The position numbers were made by a program, and so were the translations under genes. From Desulfobacteraceae bacterium (GTDB taxonomy: Bacteria > Desulfobacterota > Syntrophobacteria > Syntrophobacterales > Syntrophobacteraceae): 51,576 nt of DNA. The notes under the pieces are model-generated. The model ran no database searches. It was given only the letters and a program-made list of their open reading frames with translations, and was not told the origin of the DNA. Shown here piece by piece: positions 1 to 7,668 of the stretch. The stretch is from contig JAJFVB010000226.1 of NCBI GenBank assembly GCA_021372055.1, forward strand, positions 1-51,576. Direction: 5' to 3'. Every line of letters starts with the position of its first letter. Position 1 is the first letter of the stretch.

Positions 1-272
1 GCCTCGAACAGGTGCATGTGCGACATATCTCCCAGGATCGCTTCATCCCCCCGGCCACAGTGCGTCAGGATGCTCACCAGGTTGCCCATCGTGCCGCTTG
101 CCGTGAAGAGCGCGGCTTCCTTGCCGAGCCTTTCAGCCGCGATTTCTTCGAGCCTGTTGACGGTCGGGTCTTCCCGGTATACGTCATCGCCAACCTCCGC
201 CTCCGCCATGGCCCGCCGCATGGATGCCGTTGGCCGTGTCACCGTATCGGAACGCAAATCTATCCTCTGCAT
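1..272 (-). CDS. ltaE: Low-specificity L-threonine aldolase (5' part only)
   Basis: The first 90 codons of a PLP-dependent aldolase gene that runs off the left edge. The translation begins [20 protein letters not shown], followed by a [17 protein letters not shown] segment and a [12 protein letters not shown] segment. These are the characteristic N-terminal blocks of fold-type I threonine aldolases, which cleave L-threonine or allo-threonine to glycine and acetaldehyde. The PLP-binding lysine would lie beyond the edge. The start ATG at 270-272 is preceded by a GGGAG ribosome binding site about five bases away. The upstream region (273-389) is short and separates it from the GNAT gene on the same strand. 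Family recognition is strong; exact substrate specificity cannot be judged from a fragment. Confidence 0.88.
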   Translation of the reverse strand, partial: MQRIDLRSDTVTRPTASMRRAMAEAEVGDDVYREDPTVNRLEEIAAERLGKEAALFTASGTMGNLVSILTHCGRGDEAILGDMSHMHLFE

Positions 273-389
273 CGTGTCTCCCGTCGGGCGAATGTCCGCC
301 AGTCTGGTGCTGGGGGAATGCCATACTATACAAATAGTTCCATTCGCAGTGAAGAACAATTCGCATTTGTGGCTACGGACATGGCTTTC

Positions 390-887
390 CTATCCGGCTA
401 CTCCGAGGCCCCGCGCCATGAACGTGACTTCGAACGGCAGATGCCTGAAAACTCCCGTCCCGGTTTGGACAAATCCAAGCGCCTCATACCAGGACTTCAG
501 TTCCTTGTGTTCGGAAATGATGCCGATTTCGATCCGATACGCCCCGAGCGACTCCGCACGGGAGATAGCGTGCTCGACGAGCGCCTTGCCAAAGCCCCTG
601 CGCCTGTAATCCGGCAGAACCGCAAGCCTTTCGAGGTAGCAGACCTCGGGTTTGGCCTGTTCGAGGGCCACGCATCCGCAGGGCGTTCCGTCGCATTGGA
701 GCATGAAGTATCGGACCTGATTGTGCAGCGCCGATTCGACCCATTGAGCCGTGCAATTCGACGGGTGCCTGGGACAATTTCCCTCCGTGAGATCGAATCT
801 GAGCGCAACGTCTTTGAAGGCGTTCCGGATGATATTTGCCAGGACAAAGACATCGGAGAGAAGGGCTTCCTCGATTTTACAAACCAT
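390..887 (-). CDS. GNAT-family N-acetyltransferase
   Basis: A 165-residue protein with the GNAT acetyl-CoA-binding motif A: a beta strand (YLERLAVLP) followed by RRRGFGKAL at about residues 95-103 and the helix after it. The second half (SWYEALGFVQTG) is the usual GNAT motif B, so the fold looks complete. Its acceptor (amine, amino acid or protein) cannot be told from sequence. The reading frame is open to 1070, but the start at 885-887 is preferred: it has AAGGA about eight bases upstream and the GNAT fold begins directly after it, whereas the extra 61 residues look non-coding. It may be co-transcribed with the threonine aldolase gene downstream. Confidence 0.85.
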   Translation of the reverse strand: MVCKIEEALLSDVFVLANIIRNAFKDVALRFDLTEGNCPRHPSNCTAQWVESALHNQVRYFMLQCDGTPCGCVALEQAKPEVCYLERLAVLPDYRRRGFGKALVEHAISRAESLGAYRIEIGIISEHKELKSWYEALGFVQTGTGVFRHLPFEVTFMARGLGVAG

Positions 888-1342
888 GCGGAAGTTCCTT
901 ATGCTGCGCCGGGTCCGCGAGAACAGCGGGCGATCGGGAATCTTGGCGGTGTCGGCCGCCGCTGGAAAATGCGACCTCAAACCGGCAAAAGGATTTGACC
1001 ATACTCTCTGCCGCCCGCTCACGCGAGGGCAGTATGCATATATTACCAGAGTCGAAAAAAGAATGCCCAAAAGATAAGGATCATAGCACTATGCGGCAGA
1101 GAAATTTCAAGGAAAATTCTGTGCCGAAACGGTCAATTCCGGGGGCGGATCCTCGATGCCGGGTTTTCGGGGAGGATCCGGTTGCCCCGAGTCCGTGGCC
1201 TGCCATCTCCCCGGGCCGGTTCCGAAAAGAGTTCAAACTGAGGGGAAATTCTGTTTCAGGAGGAGGAAGTAGCCGATTTCGCAACTTTTTCTTTGGTCGG
1301 GGGAGCTGATTGTGCTAACCTGAATTTGGAGGAGGTGCAATT
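888..1342. other. Intergenic region with a dyad
   Basis: 455 bases between divergent genes (GNAT leftward, secreted protein rightward). The one structure seen is a dyad, GGATCCTC at 1147-1154 and GAGGATCC at 1172-1179, with a 17-base loop. It has no T-run, so it is not a standard terminator. No convincing coding frame was found. A strong ribosome binding site (GGAGGAGGTG, 1328-1337) belongs to the gene at 1343. Confidence 0.5.
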
Positions 1343-1783
1343 ATGAGAAGATTTCTGAGCGCCATATGCATTCTTTCTTTCCTGATCCTCCCGGTATCCG
1401 CCATGGGGGACGGATACAGCGATTGCGGAGGATGCGGCCCTTGCAACGATTGCCGCGACTGCGGCCCCGGGCCCGCACCGGTGGTCAAGCACTACAGTCC
1501 TAATCCAGACTGGGTGTTCCTGTGCACCAGGGGCGACGGCGTGGAGGTCTACGCGACGCGCGCCCTGCAGCGGAAGCTGAGTCTGCGCGAAGCGGATATC
1601 CGGTTGAACCCCTACGGCCTCTACGTCATAACGAGGCCGAGTACGGGATTCATCAACGCGAAATTCTTCCGTCAGGATCTCGTGCTGGAGCGCAGCGCCC
1701 CCTATTCTCTGGGTTCGGACAAGGTGGAAATTGAAATTCCGGCGCCGTTCGAACAGAAGTGCAACCGCGTTCTGCTATTCTAG
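1343..1783 (+). CDS. Secreted Cys-rich protein of unknown function
   Basis: 146 residues. An N-terminal signal peptide (MRRFLSAICILSFLILPVSA) is followed by a short Cys/Gly/Asp-rich stretch with five cysteines spaced CxxCxxCxxCxxC (about residues 28-40). A globular C-terminal domain of mixed hydrophobic and charged residues follows and contains two further Cys. The five-Cys cluster could bind metal or form disulfides in the envelope; no family was recognised. The start is secure because a very strong GGAGGAGGTG site lies five bases upstream. It stands alone, convergent with the small gene at 1935-2288. Confidence 0.75.
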   Translation: MRRFLSAICILSFLILPVSAMGDGYSDCGGCGPCNDCRDCGPGPAPVVKHYSPNPDWVFLCTRGDGVEVYATRALQRKLSLREADIRLNPYGLYVITRPSTGFINAKFFRQDLVLERSAPYSLGSDKVEIEIPAPFEQKCNRVLLF

Positions 1784-1934
1784 TGCCTTGCAGGGCCGGA
1801 GAGTGATGGTAAACGGCTCGGGTGGCCACTTCCCCGGGCCGGTTTGCTGACTGGGGTTGTTGCGGAATCCGCGATTGCGGTGCAAGGGGGGCTGTGTGGA
1901 TGCCGGTTCTTTCCGGGCCGGTTTTTCTACGGAG

Positions 1935-2288
1935 CTACTGGCCGGTTTTACCGCTGGACTTGGGCTGGGACGGCTTGCTCCCCGATTCCTTGTAAATATT
2001 CATATTTTGGAGCATCTGCCAGGATTTTTCTTCCTTCCGCCTTTCGCGTCTTTGATCCTCTTCGAAAGCTTCGTCCGCCTCGGGGTCGGTCCGGTAAATA
2101 ACCTTGTCCTTTCCTTCCACGAGGTCCGCGAGAATAATCGGGCCGGAGCAGGTCCGGCCTTGATCCGGCCCTGCGGAATATGCATCGGCGTAGAGCGCCG
2201 CGGTCCCGGAAAATGTGCACGCTGCCATGATTGCCAGGATGAGCGCGGAACGGCGCAACGTATTTTTCAGGCGACTGCAACGATTCAT
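1935..2288 (-). CDS. Small secreted hypothetical protein
   Basis: 117 residues. The N-terminus has basic residues then a hydrophobic core (ALILAIMAACTFSGTAALYADA) typical of a Sec signal peptide, with cleavage probably after ADA near residue 36. The mature part is acidic-basic and hydrophilic (DEAFEEDQRRERRKEEKSW), predicted helical, ending in a Ser/Lys/Pro-rich tail. No family was recognised. It begins 19 bases after the stop of the gene at 2308-2766, so the two are probably co-transcribed. The ribosome binding site is weak. Confidence 0.65.
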   Translation of the reverse strand: MNRCSRLKNTLRRSALILAIMAACTFSGTAALYADAYSAGPDQGRTCSGPIILADLVEGKDKVIYRTDPEADEAFEEDQRRERRKEEKSWQMLQNMNIYKESGSKPSQPKSSGKTGQ

Positions 2289-2307
2289 AGCGTACTTTCG
2301 ATGAGTG

Positions 2308-2766
2308 CTACAGATAGTCTCCCCTCTTCCATTTCACCGATTCGACGTAGGAGAGTATCTTCAGCTCCTCCGCGACCTCTTTGAGGGGGTGGTCTCCGGG
2401 CAATCCGCTCAGCTTTTCGTCAAGGCCCGAGGCTTCCGTGCCAATCTGGCTGACGAGCGAATCGATCTCCTTGGGGGAAGTGTTTTCCTGGAGTGCCTGT
2501 TCGAGAGACTCAAGCTTGGCAAGAGTGTCCTCCAGAGCTGAAACCGACTGCACCATCTCAGAGTCCGCCGGGCTGAGCGTGATGCCGAAAGTATTGCCGA
2601 TCATTTCCGTCTCCGAAACGGAACCGGTGCTGGACTCGCTCGATACGTCCGAGAGTTCCTCGTTGAGAAGCGAAGTAAAATCGGTGTCCGTACCGGTGGA
2701 ACCCTTCTTCTTGGATTCCTCGGTTCCCTGAATCGACTGTTGTCTCAAAATGCCATCTATTCTCAT
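2308..2766 (-). CDS. Hypothetical protein next to a flagellar/signalling operon
   Basis: 152 residues, Ser/Thr/Glu-rich in the first half and predicted helical in the second, ending in a conserved-looking segment (HPLKEVAEELKILSYVESVKW). No signal peptide or membrane segment. Endings of this type are, from memory, found in small proteins near flagellar genes of Desulfobacterota, but no named family can be assigned. The ATG at 2764-2766 is chosen over an upstream in-frame start because GGAGG lies six bases before it. The gene lies 255 bases downstream of the histidine kinase and on the same strand, so a flagellar or motility role is possible by context only. Confidence 0.6.
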   Translation of the reverse strand: MRIDGILRQQSIQGTEESKKKGSTGTDTDFTSLLNEELSDVSSESSTGSVSETEMIGNTFGITLSPADSEMVQSVSALEDTLAKLESLEQALQENTSPKEIDSLVSQIGTEASGLDEKLSGLPGDHPLKEVAEELKILSYVESVKWKRGDYL

Positions 2767-2931
2767 AAAAAGCCTCCATGCTCTTTTGGTCCTGTTCAGA
2801 CTCGGCTCATAGAGAAGCAAATCTTTTGCCAGAATCCGAACTCGCCGAAAAAGAATGAATACAACGCGGGAAATCCAAACTCCTCAAGGTCAAGTATCTG
2901 AAAAATAAGCCACTGTGAGCATCCGGCCCGC

Positions 2932-2963
2932 CCGGAGAAAAATTGCCGGACAAAGAAGGTCCG
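2932..2963 (-). terminator. Possible terminator after the histidine kinase gene
   Basis: On the minus strand a five-base-pair stem (CGGAC/GTCCG, 2947-2951 with 2959-2963) is followed, after three bases, by a run of five Ts. It lies about 60-90 bases past the kinase stop codon. The stem is short, so confidence is low. Confidence 0.35.
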
Positions 2964-3021
2964 CCCCTGGCGGGGTAGCCCTCGGGGCAGTCAGGAAAGA
3001 ATTTCCCGCAAAAGTGGAACT

Positions 3022-3852
3022 TTATGCCTGCTTTTGCGGTAGTGGCATGGAAACTGCCGCCGTGACACCTGTCTCGTTTGGCTCGAGCGTAACGGTGCAG
3101 CCGTAGGGAAGGAGAAGCTGCCGCGCCGCATACAATCCGAAGCCCAGATTGCGGCAACCCATCTGTGAAGGAGTCTCGCTCCGGGGCCATCGCGTTTCGA
3201 ACGGGACGAACAGGCATTCGGAGTCCTCGCATTCCCCCAGCCCGCAACCCGTGTCCGTGATGCGGACCAGGATCGCATTTTCCCCCATGCGGGTTTCCAC
3301 CGTCAGTTCCTTGGTGGGCGATGTGCGCATGGAGAAAACGGCGTTTTGGAAAAGATGATAGAGGGCCGGAACGATGTCGCGCCCGAGGATCTTTATGTGG
3401 GGAAGGTTTCCGGCCAGGCGCAGTTCGGATTTCACCTGATGTTTGAAGAACAGGTCCGCCCGAAAAACCCGAGCCATGCGCGACAGCAGGGAATTTATGT
3501 CGATCTCGGTGCCCCCCCGCTCGACTTCGTGGAGCTGCATGAATTCCCGCAGGTCCCCGGCGAGATGGAACACCTGGTCGCGGATCTGGGTGAGGCGCTT
3601 TCGTTGCTTCTCCACGAGTTGAGACCATTTTTCCGGATCGCACGAAGCGCTTCTGAAAAGCCGATCCTGCATATCAAGGCCCGACATCAGCATTTCCGCC
3701 AGCATCGTCAGATTCTGGAGAGGGCCGTTGGCGTTGTGCACGAAACCCTGGACGAAATGGGCGGCATAGGTGAGCCTGTCCTTTTCGTGGAGAGCCGCCA
3801 TGAGTTGCTGCAAGACCTTGCCGTCGATTTCCGGAATATCCTTTGTCGCCAT
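3022..3852 (-). CDS. Sensor histidine kinase (cytosolic)
   Basis: 276 residues with no membrane segment. The dimerisation/phosphoacceptor part carries FVHNANGPLQNL with His39 as the likely phosphorylated residue. The HATPase domain follows: N box with Asn170 (LYHLFQNAVFSM), G1 box ITDTGCGL (199-206) and G2 box LGFGLYAARQ (236-245). It lacks its own sensor domain, so input probably comes through partner proteins. It is the last gene of the operon and starts 30 bases after the HD-GYP response regulator, an obvious cognate partner along with the receiver protein further upstream. The signal is unknown. Confidence 0.88.
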   Translation of the reverse strand: MATKDIPEIDGKVLQQLMAALHEKDRLTYAAHFVQGFVHNANGPLQNLTMLAEMLMSGLDMQDRLFRSASCDPEKWSQLVEKQRKRLTQIRDQVFHLAGDLREFMQLHEVERGGTEIDINSLLSRMARVFRADLFFKHQVKSELRLAGNLPHIKILGRDIVPALYHLFQNAVFSMRTSPTKELTVETRMGENAILVRITDTGCGLGECEDSECLFVPFETRWPRSETPSQMGCRNLGFGLYAARQLLLPYGCTVTLEPNETGVTAAVSMPLPQKQA

Positions 3853-3882
3853 GATTCCTTGCTTCTCAGCAGGCGCCGCGGA

Positions 3883-5394
3883 TCAGCCCCTGGCCCTGTT
3901 TTTTTTCACGAGTTCTACAAACGCGTCAAGAGCGGAGGGATCGAACTGTTTGCCCCTGTTTCGCTCAAGCTCCGCGATGGATTCTTCCTCAGACATGGCT
4001 TCACGATAGGCCCGTTTCGACGTCATGGCGTCAAAGGCATCGACCACGCTGACTATCCGTGCAAGCAGCGGAATCCCCTCGGCGACAAGACCGTCCGGGT
4101 AGCCGCCTCCATCCCAGCGTTCGTGGTGGTGCCTGATGATGGACCTTTCCTCGGGACTGAGCCCGAGCTCCGACACGATGGATTCGCCGATGACCGGGTG
4201 CTTCTTAACGACCTCGTACTCTTCCCGCGTGAGGCTCCCTGGCTTATTGAGAATGCTGTCCTGAACCCCGATTTTCCCGATATCGTGCAGGTACCCGATC
4301 GTCTGGACGGACTCGATCTGAGCCCCTGTGCAGCCCAGCTTGCGGGCCACCTCGGTGGCGTAGAGCGTGACTCTTTCGGAATGCTTTCCGGTATAGAGGT
4401 CCTTTGCTTCGAGCGCGTTGACCAGGGATTTGAGAATCGCGTAAAAATTGCTGATAAGGCTTTCGTACAAGGCCATATTTTCGACTGCGAGCGAGGCCTT
4501 GCGAATCAGAAAGTCAAAGAGCCTGGTCTCGCCGGAGGACAGTGCGCCGTAATCCGCCTTGTGGTAGGCCATCAGGATTCCGAACGGCTCGCCGCGGATG
4601 CGCAGGGGCCAGCAGGAGAGCATCCTGTCCATCCCCGGGTCGACGGGGGCATACCCCTCCTGGATTTCGTCCGTCCGAATCAGTACGTGGCTCCGGCCGT
4701 TTCCGAGCACTTCGCGCATGCGGTCGCCGTCCAGCATTATCCTCTGCGGCCGGGATTCCTCGGGGCTCCACCCGCAACTGGCCATCCTCAGCAGGCTGCC
4801 CTTGTCCTGTGGAACGATAAAAAAGCTCACCTTATCCACCGATTCCAGGGTGGAGGCAAGCTGCACGATGCAGGGATAGAGGTCCTCGCTCGACCGGATC
4901 TCGTCTATTTCCTTGGATATATGAAAAAGCTTTGCCTGTTCGCTGATTTTGCTTTCGAGCTCGCGGTTGACCTTTTCGAGCTCCTTGCGCGCCTGGCATT
5001 CGAGCTGAAGGCTCAGGTTCTGGAGCAGCAGCGCTTTTTCCTTGGTGACGCGCTGGAGCGTGAGGGCAACGTCCTGAAGCGTAAACGGCTTGGTGAGAAA
5101 ATCGGAAGCCCCCTTGCGCATGGCGTCGATGGTGTGGTCCATGGTGGGATAACCGCTCATCATCACCACGGGGAGTCCCGGATCTTTCTTCTTGATGGAC
5201 ACGAGCAGGCGCAACCCGTCCGTATCCGGGAGGCGCAGATCGACGAAGGCGCAATCGAACGCTTCCTCGTCTATTACCGTGCAGGCCTCCACGCCCGTAT
5301 GGCAGACCCGCACCCATTCGTGTTCGAGCCGCTGCAGGCATTCCTGCAAAAGCTCGCCCAGAATGATATCGTCTTCAACGATAAGAATTTTCAT
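3883..5394 (-). CDS. Response regulator with GAF and HD-GYP domains (c-di-GMP phosphodiesterase)
   Basis: 503 residues. The N-terminal receiver domain has the acidic pair DD (8-9), phospho-acceptor Asp52 and Lys102. A coiled coil (about 115-155) leads into a GAF-like domain (about 160-310), then a C-terminal HD-GYP domain. The HD-GYP domain keeps HSERV (338), the metal-binding HD in LHDIGKIG (369-376), HPVIGE (399), HHERWDGGGYP (423-433) and VVDAFDAMTS, so it should hydrolyse cyclic di-GMP. Phosphorylation by the kinase encoded next would link an external cue to c-di-GMP level. Its ATG overlaps the stop of the preceding receiver gene by four bases, implying translational coupling. Confidence 0.92.
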   Translation of the reverse strand: MKILIVEDDIILGELLQECLQRLEHEWVRVCHTGVEACTVIDEEAFDCAFVDLRLPDTDGLRLLVSIKKKDPGLPVVMMSGYPTMDHTIDAMRKGASDFLTKPFTLQDVALTLQRVTKEKALLLQNLSLQLECQARKELEKVNRELESKISEQAKLFHISKEIDEIRSSEDLYPCIVQLASTLESVDKVSFFIVPQDKGSLLRMASCGWSPEESRPQRIMLDGDRMREVLGNGRSHVLIRTDEIQEGYAPVDPGMDRMLSCWPLRIRGEPFGILMAYHKADYGALSSGETRLFDFLIRKASLAVENMALYESLISNFYAILKSLVNALEAKDLYTGKHSERVTLYATEVARKLGCTGAQIESVQTIGYLHDIGKIGVQDSILNKPGSLTREEYEVVKKHPVIGESIVSELGLSPEERSIIRHHHERWDGGGYPDGLVAEGIPLLARIVSVVDAFDAMTSKRAYREAMSEEESIAELERNRGKQFDPSALDAFVELVKKNRARG

Positions 5395-6071
5395 AGCCCG
5401 CCGGACTCAATCTTCTTTATTATGACCGACTTGAGCCTTTCAAGGTCCGAGTCGGTAATAACGCCCTCCCGATTGAGGCTCTTGAGGTTCTCGAGCGCGG
5501 TGATGGCCCGGTTCGGATTGCCTTCGGGAAGTTCCAGGAAAGTATCCGGGCGAATACCTCGGTATAAGTGCCTGCCCATCTGCCTGCCGGGTCCCAGTTC
5601 GGGGTGGCGCCTTCCTTCCAGGAGGCAGAGCTTTTGGTGCAGGAGTTCAATGCGTTCCAGCAAAATCGCTTTTTCTTTATAGCTCGTGACCTTATCGATT
5701 GCATTCCGTATCGTGACAGCGACCTGTTCGACCATGAAAGGCTTTTGAATGTAGTCGTAGGCACCCAGGCGAAGCGCTTCGATAGCGGACTCCAGGCTCC
5801 CGAACCCGGTCACCAGGATGCTCAAAATAGACGGGTAGAGCGCCCGCACCTGCCTCAACAGGGTCAGGCCATCCATCCTGGGCATGTTCAGGTCGGAGAT
5901 GAGGATGTCGAATTCGCCGGCGGCCAGCTGTTCCAGCGCAGCCACACCGTCCGAAACGAGTTCAACCTGCGCTCCGGCCCCTTCGACTGTTTCCGCCAGT
6001 ATCTCCTGGAACACTTCGTCGTCGTCGGCCACGAGCACTTTTGCAACCGGTTCGGGTCGTGATTTCATCAT
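5391..6071 (-). CDS. Response regulator with short C-terminal helical domain
   Basis: 226 residues. The receiver domain (about 10-130) has acidic residues DDD (16-18), phospho-acceptor Asp60 and Lys110. There is no DNA-binding or enzymatic output domain. After a linker with GRRHPELGPG, the C-terminus (ALENLKSLNREGVITDSDLE) resembles the short SHOCT-type helical motif often found at protein ends and thought to mediate oligomerisation. It follows flaG by 22 bases and overlaps the HD-GYP gene by four. It may act as an intermediate receiver in the same phosphorelay. Two adjacent Mets give starts at 6071 or 6068. Confidence 0.85.
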   Translation of the reverse strand: MMKSRPEPVAKVLVADDDEVFQEILAETVEGAGAQVELVSDGVAALEQLAAGEFDILISDLNMPRMDGLTLLRQVRALYPSILSILVTGFGSLESAIEALRLGAYDYIQKPFMVEQVAVTIRNAIDKVTSYKEKAILLERIELLHQKLCLLEGRRHPELGPGRQMGRHLYRGIRPDTFLELPEGNPNRAITALENLKSLNREGVITDSDLERLKSVIIKKIESGGL

Positions 6072-6093
6072 AACATTTTTTTACCACAAGCAA

Positions 6094-6483
6094 TCAAACC
6101 TTGCCATCAAATAGAACGCCGCGCAGTTCCTCAAGCTTATCGTGAATTTTCGCGAATTTTTCGGGAGGAATCTGACGAATGATCTCTCCCGTGCTCCGGT
6201 CCAGGACCTGCACGACGGTCTTGCCCTTGTCGTCGACTCTGAAATTGAGTTCGATGTTCATGGTGTCGTGAACGAATGACTGCAGCTCTTCGGCCACTTC
6301 GTTCGGATCCGGCTGAGAGGAGCCCGACGTATCCGGTCTCTGACGGTCATCGCCGATCTTGCTCGCTGTTCCACCTTCCACTTTCGCTACCGGAGAGACG
6401 GTCGGCACCTCTCTTTTGCTTACTTCCGAGGTGACCCACTGCTCGCTTGTAACAGGCTGTATTTCTCCAGTATTCACACTCAT
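6094..6483 (-). CDS. flaG: FlaG family flagellar protein
   Basis: 129 residues. A variable, polar N-terminus (about 1-70) is followed by the FlaG domain: LNFRVDDKGKTVVQVLDRST then GEIIRQIPPEKFAKIHDKLE. The pattern of a beta-rich repeat ending in GEIIRQIP is diagnostic. FlaG proteins influence flagellar filament length and assembly. A GTG four codons earlier is possible, but the ATG at 6481-6483 has GGAGG five bases upstream and is preferred. It lies between a lipoprotein gene (33 bases upstream) and two response regulators (22 bases downstream), placing motility and two-component signalling in one transcript. Confidence 0.85.
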   Translation of the reverse strand: MSVNTGEIQPVTSEQWVTSEVSKREVPTVSPVAKVEGGTASKIGDDRQRPDTSGSSQPDPNEVAEELQSFVHDTMNIELNFRVDDKGKTVVQVLDRSTGEIIRQIPPEKFAKIHDKLEELRGVLFDGKV

Positions 6484-6515
6484 GGCAGCCTCCACTGACC
6501 GCTAATATAATACGT

Positions 6516-7178
6516 TTATTGCCCGTGTATAGCAGGAGGAGGAGAAGGTGCCTCCTCCTGTTTTGCTTTCAACAGCGGTTCTATAAGGTATTCCGCAAAC
6601 TTGTACGCAAGCTCGTCGGCGAGTTCCCGGGCCCTCTGCGCCGGGGCCCCGGCAATCGTGTTCCAGGTCAGATCGATGTCATGGCCCGGTTCCGAGAGCG
6701 CCTTTTGTTTTATGTCCCAGAGCAACTTGCCCGTGCGTGCGTCAAAGATCCGGACGCGGACCACAAGAGTCGTCGGAAGATTGCCCGTGCCGTCCATCCG
6801 GTAGAGCACTTCCGGCATCATGACCAGATCGCACCCTTCGTTCCTGCCGTACCAGAGGGCTTCCGAGCTCGATTTCACGGCATAGGGCAGGATCTTCACT
6901 TCCCTGAAAGGCCGCAGCTGGAGAATGCGGGCCTGGAAAGCGGCGGTGATTTCCGGTGTCGTGCTTTCAAACTCCGGAGGCGAGCTGAAGGGAAACAGGC
7001 CGAATACGTCCATCAGGTGCGATCCGATCGAGGATTGGGTGTAGATCTGCAGATCCGATTCGATCGGTCGGTCCGTTTTTCCCTTGAGCTGCGATGCGAT
7101 GCACCCCGTAAGACAACACAGGGCCAGCATAACGCACGGGATCCCGATAAGTGGCCTGGGAGAAAATAACCGCATCAT
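6516..7178 (-). CDS. Lipoprotein of unknown function, first gene of the flaG operon
   Basis: 220 residues with a lipoprotein signal: hydrophobic segment ending LCCLTGC, lipobox Cys at about residue 26. The mature protein has a region ending LVMMPEVLYRMDGTGNLPTT, a strand VVRVRIFDARTGKLLWDIKQ, and a helical C-terminus. The layout suggests an alpha/beta domain like those of envelope lipoproteins that respond to or organise other complexes; no named family is claimed. The ribosome binding site AGAGG fits either of the two adjacent ATGs (7178 or 7175). It leads an operon with flaG and the signalling genes and could be a flagellar-associated outer-membrane lipoprotein. Confidence 0.75.
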   Translation of the reverse strand: MMRLFSPRPLIGIPCVMLALCCLTGCIASQLKGKTDRPIESDLQIYTQSSIGSHLMDVFGLFPFSSPPEFESTTPEITAAFQARILQLRPFREVKILPYAVKSSSEALWYGRNEGCDLVMMPEVLYRMDGTGNLPTTLVVRVRIFDARTGKLLWDIKQKALSEPGHDIDLTWNTIAGAPAQRARELADELAYKFAEYLIEPLLKAKQEEAPSPPPAIHGQ

Positions 7179-7483
7179 GACGACCTCTTGGAATACGAAT
7201 AGTCAGGAATAGCTGCCGGTCCGCCGTTATCGGGGAATCCGTCCGGCGCATGGGAGGAACTTCCGGAAAGCCCTTCTCGACAAGAGAACAATCGGAATTC
7301 ACAGCGAAAATCTTGAATAAAAAATTATCGAGGCTCCGCCCGGCCACATTGCCGCGCAAGAATGCGCGGCTGGCAGCCCCGGGAAGCGGCGGGTCCGGAA
7401 GATTTCGGTTGAAAAAAATACCGGCGGCCGAGCCGGCTGACCGGTGCGGCCGCCGCAAGAAGTTGATAATACGGGCCTATCTG
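7179..7483. other. Intergenic region upstream of the flaG operon
   Basis: About 305 bases with no credible gene. It holds a clean stem-loop, GCCGCGCA at 7351-7358 and TGCGCGGC at 7363-7370 with a four-base loop, and an AT-rich stretch near 7305-7330 that could carry the promoter of the leftward operon. No clear sigma-28 or sigma-54 promoter was found. Confidence 0.45.
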
Positions 7484-7638
7484 GTACCAATGAGCGTTCA
7501 AGATGATGCCAGTCTTTCAGACTGTGGGGAGCCTGCACCCCACACCCCGCACGCAGCTGCGCTGTTCATTTTGGGGCGCGGGGGAAATCATTTCCCCCGC
7601 TCTCTTCCATTAGTTTTATCTTGAACGCAATTTCGTAT
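7484..7638 (+). repeat. Mosaic palindromic intergenic repeat, copy A
   Basis: About 155 bp bounded by inverted ends containing GCGTTCAAGAT (left) and ATCTTGAACGC (right). Inside are a GTGGGGAGCC...CCCCAC palindrome, a GCAGCTGCGCTG segment and a stem with arms GGGGGAAAT and ATTTCCCCC followed by CTCTTTTCC-like sequence. Relative to copy B it lacks an internal block of about 60 bp. It lies between the outer-membrane factor gene and the flaG-operon lipoprotein. Confidence 0.85.
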
Positions 7639-7668
7639 GAGAAGTGCCGCAGCGATCCGTGTTAAGGA

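Noticed and set aside
3346..5682. 778-codon open frame on the plus strand
   Set aside because: It lies antisense to the kinase and HD-GYP genes, whose domains are unmistakable; the frame has no family motif and arises from GC-rich codon bias.
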